Source: Azospirillum halopraeferens DSM 3675 (GTDB taxonomy: Bacteria > Pseudomonadota > Alphaproteobacteria > Azospirillales > Azospirillaceae). From it: 50,706 bases of DNA. The DNA is taken from assembly GCF_000429625.1 (NCBI RefSeq), contig NZ_KE386927.1:1-50706 (forward strand), given 5' to 3'. The first letter of the stretch is position 1, and every line of letters begins with the position of its first letter. Below, piece by piece: positions 11,749 through 20,289 of this stretch. Both the position numbers and the translations under genes were made by a program. The notes under the pieces are model-generated. The model ran no database searches. It saw only the letters and a list, made by a program, of their open reading frames with translations, and was not told the origin of the DNA.

Positions 11749-12689
11749 CACCGGCCTCCCCGTGACTTGCGGAGTTCGACGTACAGGTAGGGGGCGATCA
11801 CCGCGGCGATGGTGCACAGCATCATGAAGGCGCCGGCGGCCCCCAGGCCCAGCTCCTGGCGGTTCAGGATGTGGTCCACCACGAAGCGCGCCGGCAGGTC
11901 GGACGCGAAGCCCGGCCCGCCGCCGGTCAGCGCCACCACCAGGTCGAACGCCTTCATCACCAGCGCCGCCAGCAGCACCACCACCGTGAAGAAGACCGGG
12001 CGCAGCATCGGCGTGATGATGTGCAGGTAGACCCGCCAGGTGGGAATGCCGTCGACCCGCGTCGCCTTCCAGATGTTGGGGTCGATGCCGCGCAGCCCCG
12101 CCAGGAACAGCGCCATGCACAGCCCCACCTGCTGCCACACGCCGGCGATGGCCAGGGTGTAGATCGCCCGGTCCTGGCGCACGATCCAGTTGAAGACGAA
12201 GTCGGTCCAGCCGAGATCGCGCACCGCGTCCTGGATGCCGAAGGTGGGGTTGAGCAGCCACTGCCAGATCACGCCCGTGACGATGAAGGACATGGACAGC
12301 GGCAGCATGAAGATGGTGCGGAAGACCGATTCCGCCCGCACCCCGCGGTCGATCAGGATGGCCAGCGCGTACCCCGCCAGGGTGCAGCCGACGATGAACA
12401 GGGTGCCGTGGATGGCCAGGTTCTCCATCGCCGTCCACCAGCGCGCGTTGGCGAACAGCCGGCGGTACTGGTCGAACCCGACGAAGTCGTAGACCGGCAG
12501 CAGCCGCGACCGGGTCAGCGAGATGACGAAGGTCCAGGCGATGAAGGCGTAGAAGCAGACCACCGTGATCACCGTCGCGGGGATCAGGGCGATCCGCGCC
12601 GCGGTCGCGGGCGACAGGCGCCGGCGGGGGCGCGGCGCCTCGCGGTCGGCGGCGGTCAGCAGCGCCGGGCTCGGCTCGGCATGGGACAT
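11748..12689 (-). CDS. Sugar ABC transporter permease (MalF type)
   Basis: A 313-aa inner-membrane permease. After a 30-residue charged cytoplasmic N-terminus come six membrane segments. The EAA loop reads IWKATRVDGIPTWRVYLHIITP. The region FDLVVALTGGGPGFASD is the usual MalF-type signature near the C-terminus. It is the first permease after the binding protein gene, 40 bases downstream of it, and forms the transmembrane pore with the MalG-type partner. Confidence 0.93.
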   Translation of the reverse strand: MSHAEPSPALLTAADREAPRPRRRLSPATAARIALIPATVITVVCFYAFIAWTFVISLTRSRLLPVYDFVGFDQYRRLFANARWWTAMENLAIHGTLFIVGCTLAGYALAILIDRGVRAESVFRTIFMLPLSMSFIVTGVIWQWLLNPTFGIQDAVRDLGWTDFVFNWIVRQDRAIYTLAIAGVWQQVGLCMALFLAGLRGIDPNIWKATRVDGIPTWRVYLHIITPMLRPVFFTVVVLLAALVMKAFDLVVALTGGGPGFASDLPARFVVDHILNRQELGLGAAGAFMMLCTIAAVIAPYLYVELRKSRGGR

Positions 12690-12729
12690 CGGGAACTCCC
12701 CGTGGCGGGTGTGCGTCCGGTGCGGACGG

Positions 12730-13998
12730 TCAGCGCGCGTCGGCGATGGACCGGATGAAGAGGGCGCGGCCGTTCTCCGGCGTCATGGACGGGTTGTTCC
12801 AGAACTGGGAGATCGCGTCGTCGATGGCACCCGACACCGAGCTGGAGACACCGAACAGCCCGGTGCTGACCAGATGGGTCTTCGTGTCCTTCAGCGTCTC
12901 CATGGCCAGCCGGGCGCAGGCGTCGAAGCCGGTGCCGTCGACGTCGTTGCGGATGGGGATCGACCCCTTGCGCCGGTTGAAGGCCACCTGCACGGCGGGG
13001 TCCAGCAGCACCTCCGCCATCAGCGTCTGCGCGGCCTGCGCCTGCGCGTCCCTGCTGCGCGAGAAGGCGAAGGCGTCGACGGCCATGATGTAGGCGGTGT
13101 CGCGGGCGGGAGCGAGCGCGCAGCCGACGGCCGTACCCGGCTCGATCCCCGCCGCCACCATCTCCCCCTTCACCCAGTCGCCCTGGAACTGGAACGCCGC
13201 GTCGCCGCGGATCAGCATGGCCGTCGCCTCGTTCCAGCGCCGGCCGGGGCTGCCCTCGTCGACAAAGCCGCGCAGGGCCGCGAAGGTGCGGAACGCCTCC
13301 AGGGTCGTTTCCGACTCCATGGCGGCGCGGTCCAGGTCGCCGTAGATGCGGGCGTAGTGGTCGCGCCCGCCGACCCCCAGCAGCACGGTGTTGAAGAGGA
13401 TGCGCTCCTGCCAGGGCTGGCCGCCCAGGGCGATGGGCGTCACCCCCTTGCCTTTGAGGGTCCCGGCCGCCTCCAGGAACTCCGGCCAGCTTCCGGGGAC
13501 GGCGACGCCGGCCCGCTCCAGCACGGCCGCGTTGTAGAACATCCAGTTCTCGCCGTGGATGTTGACCGGGGCGGCGATGTAGCGCCCGTCATGCTTGGCG
13601 ACCTGCGCGATCATCGGCGGCAGCAGGGCGTCCCAGTTGGCCGCCTTCGCCGGGCCGTCGATGTCGCCCAGCAGCCCCTGCTCCGCCAGCTCCTTGAGCT
13701 GTTCGCCGATGGAGAACTGGAAGATCGGCGGGGCATCGCCGCCGATCATGCGGTTGACCGCGGCGGCGCGGGCGTTGGAACAGCCGGCCACCGGCGTGTC
13801 CTTCCAGACGCCGCCGCGCGCCGTGAACGCCGCCCGCACCTCCGCCAGGGCGGCGGATTCGCCGCCCGACGTCCAGCAGTTCAGCACCTCCGCCGTTGGA
13901 GCCGCCGCCGCGGCCGGACCGCCGAGCCCCGCCGCCATTCCCATGGCGGCCATCGCCACCGCCGACACCAATCCCGCACGCCGCAAGGTCCTGTGCAT
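12730..13998 (-). CDS. Sugar ABC transporter periplasmic binding protein
   Basis: A 422-aa family 1 extracellular solute-binding protein. The start at 13998 is chosen because GGAGGTGG sits a few bases upstream and the product has a signal peptide (SAVAMAAMGMAAGLGGPAAA, cleavage after AAAA). Mature sequence begins EVLNCWTSGGESAAL; AAPVNIHGENWMFYN and GDAAFQFQGDWVKGEM are standard in the glucose/mannose and beta-glucoside CUT1 binding proteins. As the first gene behind two LacI-type palindromes it should be induced by the sugar. The adjacent GH1 glucosidase suggests a beta-linked glucoside ligand, which is an inference. Confidence 0.92.
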   Translation of the reverse strand: MHRTLRRAGLVSAVAMAAMGMAAGLGGPAAAAAPTAEVLNCWTSGGESAALAEVRAAFTARGGVWKDTPVAGCSNARAAAVNRMIGGDAPPIFQFSIGEQLKELAEQGLLGDIDGPAKAANWDALLPPMIAQVAKHDGRYIAAPVNIHGENWMFYNAAVLERAGVAVPGSWPEFLEAAGTLKGKGVTPIALGGQPWQERILFNTVLLGVGGRDHYARIYGDLDRAAMESETTLEAFRTFAALRGFVDEGSPGRRWNEATAMLIRGDAAFQFQGDWVKGEMVAAGIEPGTAVGCALAPARDTAYIMAVDAFAFSRSRDAQAQAAQTLMAEVLLDPAVQVAFNRRKGSIPIRNDVDGTGFDACARLAMETLKDTKTHLVSTGLFGVSSSVSGAIDDAISQFWNNPSMTPENGRALFIRSIADAR

Positions 13999-14029
13999 CG
14001 CCACCTCCCCGGTTCGATCGGTCACCGCA

Positions 14030-14047
14030 AATCGTAACGTTGCGATT
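14030..14047. promoter_or_regulatory. LacI-type operator O1
   Basis: AATCGTAACGTTGCGATT is an 18-bp near-perfect palindrome (one mismatched pair) with the central CG step typical of LacI-family sites. It lies 32 bases upstream of the binding-protein start, where it would block transcription. Confidence 0.75.
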
Positions 14048-14141
14048 TTCCGTCAGTATGAATGGGGCGCGCCGATTGTCAACACGGTAATTTGTAGCAC
14101 AAACGGCTTGTCCAGGGCGACCCGTAACGATACAGTCCAGA

Positions 14142-14155
14142 TCGTAACGTTACGA
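14142..14155. promoter_or_regulatory. LacI-type operator O2
   Basis: TCGTAACGTTACGA is a perfect 14-bp palindrome sharing the CGTAACGTT core with O1, 47 bases before the glucosidase start. The centre-to-centre distance to O1 is about 110 bp, suitable for looping. A degenerate half (CGTAACGATAC) lies at 14122-14133. Confidence 0.75.
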
Positions 14156-14202
14156 ATGAGGCGCGCCATGGGGGCTCGCCCGACGGGAAGAGGGTTTCCG
14201 GG

Positions 14203-15537
14203 ATGCTGCGGTTCCCCGAAGGTTTCGTATGGGGCGTCTCGACGTCCGCCTATCAGATCGAGGGAGGGGCGCCCGACGACGGCCGCGGCCCCTGCATCTG
14301 GGACACGTTCTGCGCCACGCCCGGCAAGGTGGCGAACGGCGACACGGGCGCGGTCGCCTGCGACCACTATCACCGCTATCCCGGGGATCTCGACCTCATG
14401 CGCACGCTGGGGGCCTCGGTCTACCGGTTCTCGACCATGTGGTCGCGGGTGATGCCCGAGGGCGCCGGGCGGGTGAACGAGGCCGGCCTGGACTTCTACG
14501 ACCGCATCGTCGACGGCCTGCTGGAGCGGGGCCTGCGCGCCTGGCCCTGCCTCTATCATTGGGAACTGCCGCAGGCGTTGCAGGACAAGGGCGGCTGGGT
14601 CAACCGCGACAGCGCCGGCTGGTTCGCCGATTACGCCGCGGTGGTGGCCCGCCGGCTGGGCGACCGGGTGGAGAACTGGGTCACCTTCAACGAGCCCAGC
14701 GTCAGCGCCTGGGTGGGCCACGAGGAGGGACGGCACGCCCCCGGCCTGACCGACCCGCGCGCCGCCGTGCGCGCCGCCCACCACCTGAACCTGGCGCACG
14801 GCCGTGCCGTCGCGGTGCTGCGGGACCTCACGCCGCGCGCCGGCGTCAGCTTCGTCCTGCCCATGCACAAGGCGCGGCCCCTGCCGCAGGTCGCCGGGCG
14901 TGACGCCCACCTGGCGGCGCTGTTCGAGGACAAGTGGAACGGCGTCTTCCTCGACCCGGTCTACCTCGGCCGCTACCCCGACTCCCTGGCGGACCGGTTC
15001 GCCCCGCACGTCAAGGACGGAGACCTGGCGGAGATCAACCGGCCGATCGATTTCCTCGGGGTGAACCACTATTTCCCCAGCTACGTCACCGCCGCGGAGG
15101 GCGGCGCCTGGCCGTTCCGCCATGCCGAGCCGCCCCGCTTCTTCCGCCGGACCGAGATGAACTGGGCGGTGGACGGCCACGCCTTCTACGAGGCGCTGAT
15201 GATCCTGAAGGAGCGCTACGGCAACCCGCCCGTCTACGTCACGGAGAACGGCGGCGCCTTCCTCGACGTGGTCGGGCCGGACGGCCGGGTCGACGACCGC
15301 GACCGCATCGCCTATTACCACGACTATCTCGCCAACCTGCTGCGGGCGGTCGCCGAGGGGGCGGACGTGCGCGGCTTCATGCCGTGGTCGCTGCTCGACA
15401 ACTTCGAATGGGCGCACGGGTACGGCAAGCGGTTCGGGCTGGTGCACGTCGATTACGCCACGCAGGCGCGCACGCCCAAGGCATCCTTCGACTTCCTGCG
15501 CGCGGTGATCGCCGGGAACGCTTTGCCGGAGGCGTGA
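14203..15537 (+). CDS. GH1 beta-glucosidase
   Basis: A 444-aa family 1 glycoside hydrolase with no signal peptide, so it cleaves imported beta-glucosides in the cytoplasm. The N-terminal signature FPEGFVWGVSTSAYQIEG is present. The acid/base Glu is in TFNEPSVSA and the nucleophile Glu in YVTENGGAF. The C-terminal WSLLDNFEWAHGYGKRFGLV matches the aglycone-site signature. Length is typical (about 450). It is divergent from the ABC importer and followed after eight bases by its probable LacI regulator, giving a transport-plus-hydrolysis cassette. Confidence 0.95.
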   Translation: MLRFPEGFVWGVSTSAYQIEGGAPDDGRGPCIWDTFCATPGKVANGDTGAVACDHYHRYPGDLDLMRTLGASVYRFSTMWSRVMPEGAGRVNEAGLDFYDRIVDGLLERGLRAWPCLYHWELPQALQDKGGWVNRDSAGWFADYAAVVARRLGDRVENWVTFNEPSVSAWVGHEEGRHAPGLTDPRAAVRAAHHLNLAHGRAVAVLRDLTPRAGVSFVLPMHKARPLPQVAGRDAHLAALFEDKWNGVFLDPVYLGRYPDSLADRFAPHVKDGDLAEINRPIDFLGVNHYFPSYVTAAEGGAWPFRHAEPPRFFRRTEMNWAVDGHAFYEALMILKERYGNPPVYVTENGGAFLDVVGPDGRVDDRDRIAYYHDYLANLLRAVAEGADVRGFMPWSLLDNFEWAHGYGKRFGLVHVDYATQARTPKASFDFLRAVIAGNALPEA

Positions 15538-15545
15538 TTTCGGCT

Positions 15546-16643
15546 ATGGCGAGGACGGACGGGGCGGCCATCGGGGGATCACGGGTGACGGGACGGCGGC
15601 AGGCCAATCTGCGCACACTGGCCGACCACCTGGGCCTGTCGGTCACCACCGTGTCGCGGGCGCTGAAGGACGGGCCGGAGGTGCGGCCGGAAACCATCGC
15701 GCGGGTGAAGGAGGCGGCGGCGGAGCTGGGCTACGTGCCCAACGTCGGCGGCATCCACCTGCGCACCGGCCGCACCATGAAGGTGTGCTCCATCCTCTAC
15801 GCGCCGGAGGTCGGCGACTACGGCGACCCCGGCTTCCTCGCCCAGGTGGAGAGTCTGTCGGCCGGGCTGGAGCCGTCGCGCTACAACCTGCTCATGCTGG
15901 CGCAGACCGGCGGCCAGACGCCGCTGGACGCGGTGCGCAAGGTGGCAGAGCAACAGCTGGCTGACGCCGTCGTCTTCTCGCGCACCACCCCGCTGGACGA
16001 GCGGGCGCGCTATTGCCTGGAGCGGGACTTCCCCTTCGTCAGCTTCGGGCGCACCGAGCTGCTGACGCCCCACGCCTTCGTCGACCACGACGACGAGGGC
16101 GCGGTGGTCGATGCGGTGGCCCGCCTGGCGGCCGACGGGCACCGCCGCATCGCCCTGATCAACCCGGCGGGCACGCTGACGTATCTCGGCTACCGCCTGC
16201 GCGGCTACCAGCGGGGGCTGGCCGAATCGGACCTGCCGCGCGACCCGGCGCTCAGCCTCACCGCCGACCTGTCGGTGCGCGCCACCCGCGAGGCGGCGCG
16301 CCGGCTGCTGAGCGCCGACCGCTCCGTCACCGCCATCATCTGCGCCAACCAGATGTCGGTGGTCGGCGTGCTGGAGGGGCTGATCGCCTGCGGCATCGAC
16401 ACGGTGCGCGACGGCGTGACGGTGGTGGGCTTCGGCGGCATGCCCTTCCGCATGCTGTCCGACCAGCGCGTCGTCTACTATTACCAGCCGCAGCGCCGCG
16501 TCGGCGCCACCCTGGCCCACCACACCCTGGCCCTGCTGGCCGGCGAGCCGGCCGAGGGCCTGACCACCGTCCTGCCCTACGAACGCACCGACGACCTGCG
16601 CCGCTTCCGCGACGACGACAGCCCGATGGGGGCGGCGGTGTGA
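15546..16643 (+). CDS. LacI-family transcriptional regulator
   Basis: A 365-aa repressor. The helix-turn-helix with hinge helix is at residues 20-75 (NLRTLADHLGLSVTTVSRAL, ARVKEAAAELGYVPN). The remainder is a periplasmic-binding-protein fold (FVDHDDEGAVVDAVARLAADGHRR, GYRLRGYQRGL) that senses the sugar. An N-terminal extension of about 19 residues precedes the HTH; an internal GTG nearer the HTH is an alternative start. It follows the glucosidase by eight bases and is the obvious candidate to bind O1 and O2. Confidence 0.93.
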   Translation: MARTDGAAIGGSRVTGRRQANLRTLADHLGLSVTTVSRALKDGPEVRPETIARVKEAAAELGYVPNVGGIHLRTGRTMKVCSILYAPEVGDYGDPGFLAQVESLSAGLEPSRYNLLMLAQTGGQTPLDAVRKVAEQQLADAVVFSRTTPLDERARYCLERDFPFVSFGRTELLTPHAFVDHDDEGAVVDAVARLAADGHRRIALINPAGTLTYLGYRLRGYQRGLAESDLPRDPALSLTADLSVRATREAARRLLSADRSVTAIICANQMSVVGVLEGLIACGIDTVRDGVTVVGFGGMPFRMLSDQRVVYYYQPQRRVGATLAHHTLALLAGEPAEGLTTVLPYERTDDLRRFRDDDSPMGAAV

Positions 16644-16645
16644 CA

Positions 16646-16697
16646 CCGACGGCATGCCGTCGGCATGAGGATGCCGGCGCGGCGGCGCGGCATCCTC
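16646..16697. terminator. Double hairpin between convergent genes
   Basis: CCGACGGCATGCCGTCGG (16646-16663) is a perfect 18-bp palindrome, followed by GAGGATGCCG (16667-16676) pairing with CGGCATCCTC (16688-16697). It sits between convergent lacI-type and short-chain dehydrogenase genes and probably ends transcription from both sides, although neither side has a T tract. Part of it resembles the first hairpin of the cas1 insertion. Confidence 0.6.
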
Positions 16698-16704
16698 GCC
16701 CGAC

Positions 16705-17475
16705 TCAGGTCCGGTTGATCGAGGCGCCGCCGTCGACCAGCAGCGCCGTGCCGGTCATGAAGCTCGACGCATCGGACGCGAGGTGGAGCACCGTCTGCGC
16801 GATCTCCTCCGGCGTAGCGATCCGCTTCAGGGCGTGGAGTCCCTCGACGAAGGTGCGAACCTCCGGGGTCGCCCCCGGCGCGTTGACGGGGTTGGCCGGG
16901 GTGTCGGTGCCACCGGGCAGGACGGCGTTGGCCCGGATGCCCTTCGGCCCGAGTTCGGCCGCCAGCACCTGCGTCAGGCCGACCAGCCCGGCCTTTGCCG
17001 CGGCGTAGGCCGCCATCGCCGGCAATCCCGCGGTGTAGCCGACGAAGGACGAGGTGAAGATCAACGAGCCGCCACCGCGCGCGGCCATCGCGGGGATCTG
17101 GTGCCTGGCACCGAGGAACGCGCTCGTCAGGTTCGTCGCGATGACGTCCTGCCAGTCGGCGAGCGACAGGTCGGTGACCGGCGCCATTGTGCCCGCCGCG
17201 CCGGCGTTGTTGAACGCCACATCCAACCCGCCGAAACGGTTCACGGCCTGCTCGACCAGGGCCCTGGCATGGTCCTCGTCGCGAACGTCGCCCGCCAGGG
17301 CGACCGCTTCGCCCCCCGTCGCGGCGATCTCCGAGACGAGGATGTCGAGTTCATGCTGCCGCCGCGCCGCGACGACGACCCTGGCCCCTTGCCGGGCAAA
17401 CAGAATCGCGGTCGCGCGCCCGATCCCGGAGCTGGCTCCCGTCACGATGGCGACCTTACCGGAAAGAACGTTCAC
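16705..17475 (-). CDS. Short-chain dehydrogenase/reductase
   Basis: A 256-aa classical SDR. The cofactor motif is TGASSGIGRATA, with AARR at the second strand (NADP preference is plausible), then NNAGAAG. The catalytic Ser is in TSSFVGYTAG and the YxxxK is YAAAK. The C-terminal FMTGTALLVDGGASI is standard. The GTG at 17475 is chosen because GGAGGT stands five bases before it. The substrate is unknown. It is monocistronic; its 200-bp upstream region includes a small palindrome (ATAC-TTTT-GTAT near 17630) but nothing else I can support. Confidence 0.88.
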   Translation of the reverse strand: MNVLSGKVAIVTGASSGIGRATAILFARQGARVVVAARRQHELDILVSEIAATGGEAVALAGDVRDEDHARALVEQAVNRFGGLDVAFNNAGAAGTMAPVTDLSLADWQDVIATNLTSAFLGARHQIPAMAARGGGSLIFTSSFVGYTAGLPAMAAYAAAKAGLVGLTQVLAAELGPKGIRANAVLPGGTDTPANPVNAPGATPEVRTFVEGLHALKRIATPEEIAQTVLHLASDASSFMTGTALLVDGGASINRT

Positions 17476-17679
17476 CGCGGACCTCCAATGGAGTGGCTGT
17501 TCATCATCGATGTCCTGCATCTGCCGCGCTCAAGCGGCGTTGCATGAGGACGATGCCCAAATGGAGGTCCGGCCGTCATTCCGCTTCTTGCTAAAATCTA
17601 CAGCGCAAGAATCGGGCGTCCGGGGAATCTATACTTTTGTATGGCCACTTCTTTGGGAATGAACGCGGATTTCGCCCAG

Positions 17680-17710
17680 AAAAAAAGCCGCCGCGGTTGC
17701 CCGCGGCGGC
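17680..17710 (-). terminator. rpsA rho-independent terminator
   Basis: On the minus strand a perfect 10-bp stem (GCCGCCGCGG pairing with CCGCGGCGGC, 4-nt loop) is followed by seven T, 28 bases after the rpsA stop. Confidence 0.92.
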
Positions 17711-17738
17711 CTTTTCATAACCCCGGAGGGGAGGAGGA

Positions 17739-19451
17739 TTACTCCTCGCCCTGCTGGCGGCGCTTCAGGGCCGCGCCCAGGATGTCGCCCAGCGAGGCGC
17801 CGGAGTCGGACGAACCGTACTCGGCCATCGCCTGCTTCTCCTCCTCCATCTCGCGGACCTTGATGGACAGCGAGATGCGGCGGGAGCCGCGGTCGATCTG
17901 GGTCACCTTGGCGTCGACCTTCTCGCCGACGGCGAACCGCTCCGGACGCTGCTCGGACCGCTCGCGCGACAGGTCGGACTTGCGGATGAAGCCGGTGAAG
18001 CCTTCGCCCACCGCCACCTCGATGCCGCCGTCGGTGACCTGGGTCACCGTGCAGGTCACCACGTCGCCCTTCTTCATGCCGGCGGTGGCCGACTCGAAGG
18101 GATCGGAGGCGAGCTGCTTGATGCCGAGCGAGATGCGCTCCTTCTCGATGTCCACGTCGAGGACCTTGACCTTGACGCGGTCACCCTTCTTGTACTCGGC
18201 GATGGCCTCCTCGCCCGACTTGTTCCAGTCGAGGTCGGACATGTGGACCATGCCGTCGATGTCGCCCGGCAGACCGACGAACAGACCGAATTCGGTGATG
18301 TTCTTGACCTCGCCTTCCAGCTCCGTGCCGGGGCCGTACTTGTCGAGGAAGGTCTCCCACGGGTTGTCGAGGCACTGCTTCAGGCCGAGGCTGATGCGGC
18401 GCTTCTGCGGATCCACGTCCAGGACCATGACCTCGACCTCCTGGGAGGTCGACACGATCTTGCCGGGGTGGACGTTCTTCTTGGTCCACGACATCTCGGA
18501 GACGTGCACCAGGCCCTCGATCCCCGGCTCCAGCTCCACGAAGGCGCCGTAGTCGGTGATGTTGGTGACGCGGCCCTTGAAGCGGGCGCTGACCGGGTAC
18601 TTGGCTTCCACGCCTTCCCACGGATCGGCCTCGAGCTGCTTCATGCCGAGGCTGATGCGCTGGGTCTCCGGGTTGAAGCGGATGACCTGGACCGTGACGG
18701 TCTGGCCGATCTGCAGCGCCTCGGAGGGATGGTTGATGCGGCGCCACGCGATGTCGGTGACGTGCAGCAGGCCGTCCACGCCGCCCAGGTCGACGAACGC
18801 ACCGTAGTCGGTGATGTTCTTGACCACACCCTGGAGCACCTGGCCTTCCTTGAGGTTGGCCACCAGCTCCGAACGGGCCTCCGCACGGCTCTCCTCGAGC
18901 ACGGCGCGGCGCGACACCACGATGTTCCCGCGCGAGCGGTCCATCTTCAGGATCTGGAACGGCTGCGGCGTGCCCAGCAGCGGGGAGATGTCGCGCACGG
19001 GACGGATGTCCACCTGCGAGCCCGGCAGGAACGCCACGGCGCCGTTCAGGTCGACCGTGAAGCCGCCCTTGACGCGCCCGAAGATGACGCCGGTGACGCG
19101 CTGCTGGTCGTTGAACGCCTTCTCGAGCTGCGTCCACGCCTCTTCGCGCTTCGCCTTCTCGCGGGACAGCACGGCCTCGCCGTTCTTGTCCTCCATGCGC
19201 TCCAGGTACACCTCGACGGTGTCCCCGGCCTTCAGCTCAGCCGGCTGACCGGGCTGGGCAAACTCCTTCAGCGCGACCCGGCCCTCGGACTTCAGGCCGA
19301 CGTCGATGGTGACCATGTCGTTTTCGACTGCAACGACGCGGCCCTTGACGACGGTGCCTTCCAGGCTCTCGCTGGTGCCCAGCGACTCTTCCAGGAGAGC
19401 GGCGAAGCTCTCCCTGGCGCCTTCGCCGGTCTTGGCCATAGCTTGTGCCAT
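17739..19451 (-). CDS. rpsA: 30S ribosomal protein S1
   Basis: S1 helps the small subunit capture and unfold mRNA. The 570-aa protein has six S1 (OB-fold) repeats. The first two are degenerate and ribosome-binding (VVKGRVVAVENDMVTIDVGL, VIFGRVKGGFTVDL). The other four carry the RNA-binding consensus (VVKNITDYGAFVDLGGVDGL, VTNITDYGAFVELEPGIEGL, VKNITEFGLFVGLPGDIDGM, and a final divergent copy). The start at 19451 follows TAGGAG at proper spacing; the 19 codons before it are not part of the family. It is downstream of aroA and cmk in the usual order and ends in its own terminator. Confidence 0.98.
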   Translation of the reverse strand: MAQAMAKTGEGARESFAALLEESLGTSESLEGTVVKGRVVAVENDMVTIDVGLKSEGRVALKEFAQPGQPAELKAGDTVEVYLERMEDKNGEAVLSREKAKREEAWTQLEKAFNDQQRVTGVIFGRVKGGFTVDLNGAVAFLPGSQVDIRPVRDISPLLGTPQPFQILKMDRSRGNIVVSRRAVLEESRAEARSELVANLKEGQVLQGVVKNITDYGAFVDLGGVDGLLHVTDIAWRRINHPSEALQIGQTVTVQVIRFNPETQRISLGMKQLEADPWEGVEAKYPVSARFKGRVTNITDYGAFVELEPGIEGLVHVSEMSWTKKNVHPGKIVSTSQEVEVMVLDVDPQKRRISLGLKQCLDNPWETFLDKYGPGTELEGEVKNITEFGLFVGLPGDIDGMVHMSDLDWNKSGEEAIAEYKKGDRVKVKVLDVDIEKERISLGIKQLASDPFESATAGMKKGDVVTCTVTQVTDGGIEVAVGEGFTGFIRKSDLSRERSEQRPERFAVGEKVDAKVTQIDRGSRRISLSIKVREMEEEKQAMAEYGSSDSGASLGDILGAALKRRQQGEE

Positions 19452-19616
19452 CGAAACTCCTAAGGTTGCGAAAAAAGCGACCCGGCGCCTCCACCCCCAC
19501 GGCATCATGGTGGTGGATTCGACCGGACCGCCGCGCCGAGCCTCGCGCCCGGCGACTTGGGTTGACTGTTTCCCGGAGCGACCGGACCCGTTCCGCCCCT
19601 TCGTGCCCCGACCGCC

Positions 19617-20285
19617 CTACCGCGCGGCCGCCGAACCGGTGGCCGAAGCGATGAAGGCGACCGCCGCTTCGAACGCCTCATCGGCGGTCATCGCGGACGT
19701 ATCAAGCACAAATGCGTCGCCAGCCGGCTTGAGCGGGGCCACCGCTCTCTGGCTGTCGCGCGCATCACGGGCCTTCATGTCCTCCAGGACGGCGTCAGGT
19801 ATAGCGGGGATCCCGCGTTCCCGCAACTCCTTGAGTCGCCGCTGCGCCCGCACCTCCACGGAAGCGGTAACGTACAGCTTGGCGTCGGCGTCCGGGCACA
19901 CCACGGTGCCGATGTCCCGCCCGTCCAGTACCGCCCCGGCGGCCCCGCCCGGCGGGCGGGCGGCGAAGGAGCGCTGGAAGTCCAGCAGCGCCCGGCGCAC
20001 CTCGGGCACCGCCGCCACCTTGGACGCCGCCTGCGCCGCCCCGTCGGAGCGCAGCTCCGGATCGGCGAGGATGGCGTCGTCGGGCTTCAGTGCGCGCGCC
20101 GCCAGCGCGGCGAACGCGGCGTCCGCCGGGTCCTTGTCGGCGCGCAGCACGGCCATGCCGACCGCCCGGTAGAGCTGCCCGGTGTCGAGGTGGGCGCAGC
20201 CGAACCGCGCCGCGATGCGGCGGGCCAGCGTGCCCTTGCCCGACGCGGCGGGGCCGTCGATGGCGATGACGATGGGGCGGGTCAT
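19617..20285 (-). CDS. cmk: Cytidylate kinase
   Basis: A 222-aa kinase that phosphorylates CMP and dCMP for nucleic-acid synthesis. The P-loop is IDGPAASGKGTLARRIA. LDTGQLYRAVG and LDGRDIGTVVCPDADAKLYV, with the CMP-binding residues, and RRLKELRERG are family signatures. It begins four bases after the aroA stop and precedes rpsA by 165 bp, a conserved order in Alphaproteobacteria. Confidence 0.97.
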   Translation of the reverse strand: MTRPIVIAIDGPAASGKGTLARRIAARFGCAHLDTGQLYRAVGMAVLRADKDPADAAFAALAARALKPDDAILADPELRSDGAAQAASKVAAVPEVRRALLDFQRSFAARPPGGAAGAVLDGRDIGTVVCPDADAKLYVTASVEVRAQRRLKELRERGIPAIPDAVLEDMKARDARDSQRAVAPLKPAGDAFVLDTSAMTADEAFEAAVAFIASATGSAAAR

Positions 20286-20289
20286 GGGC

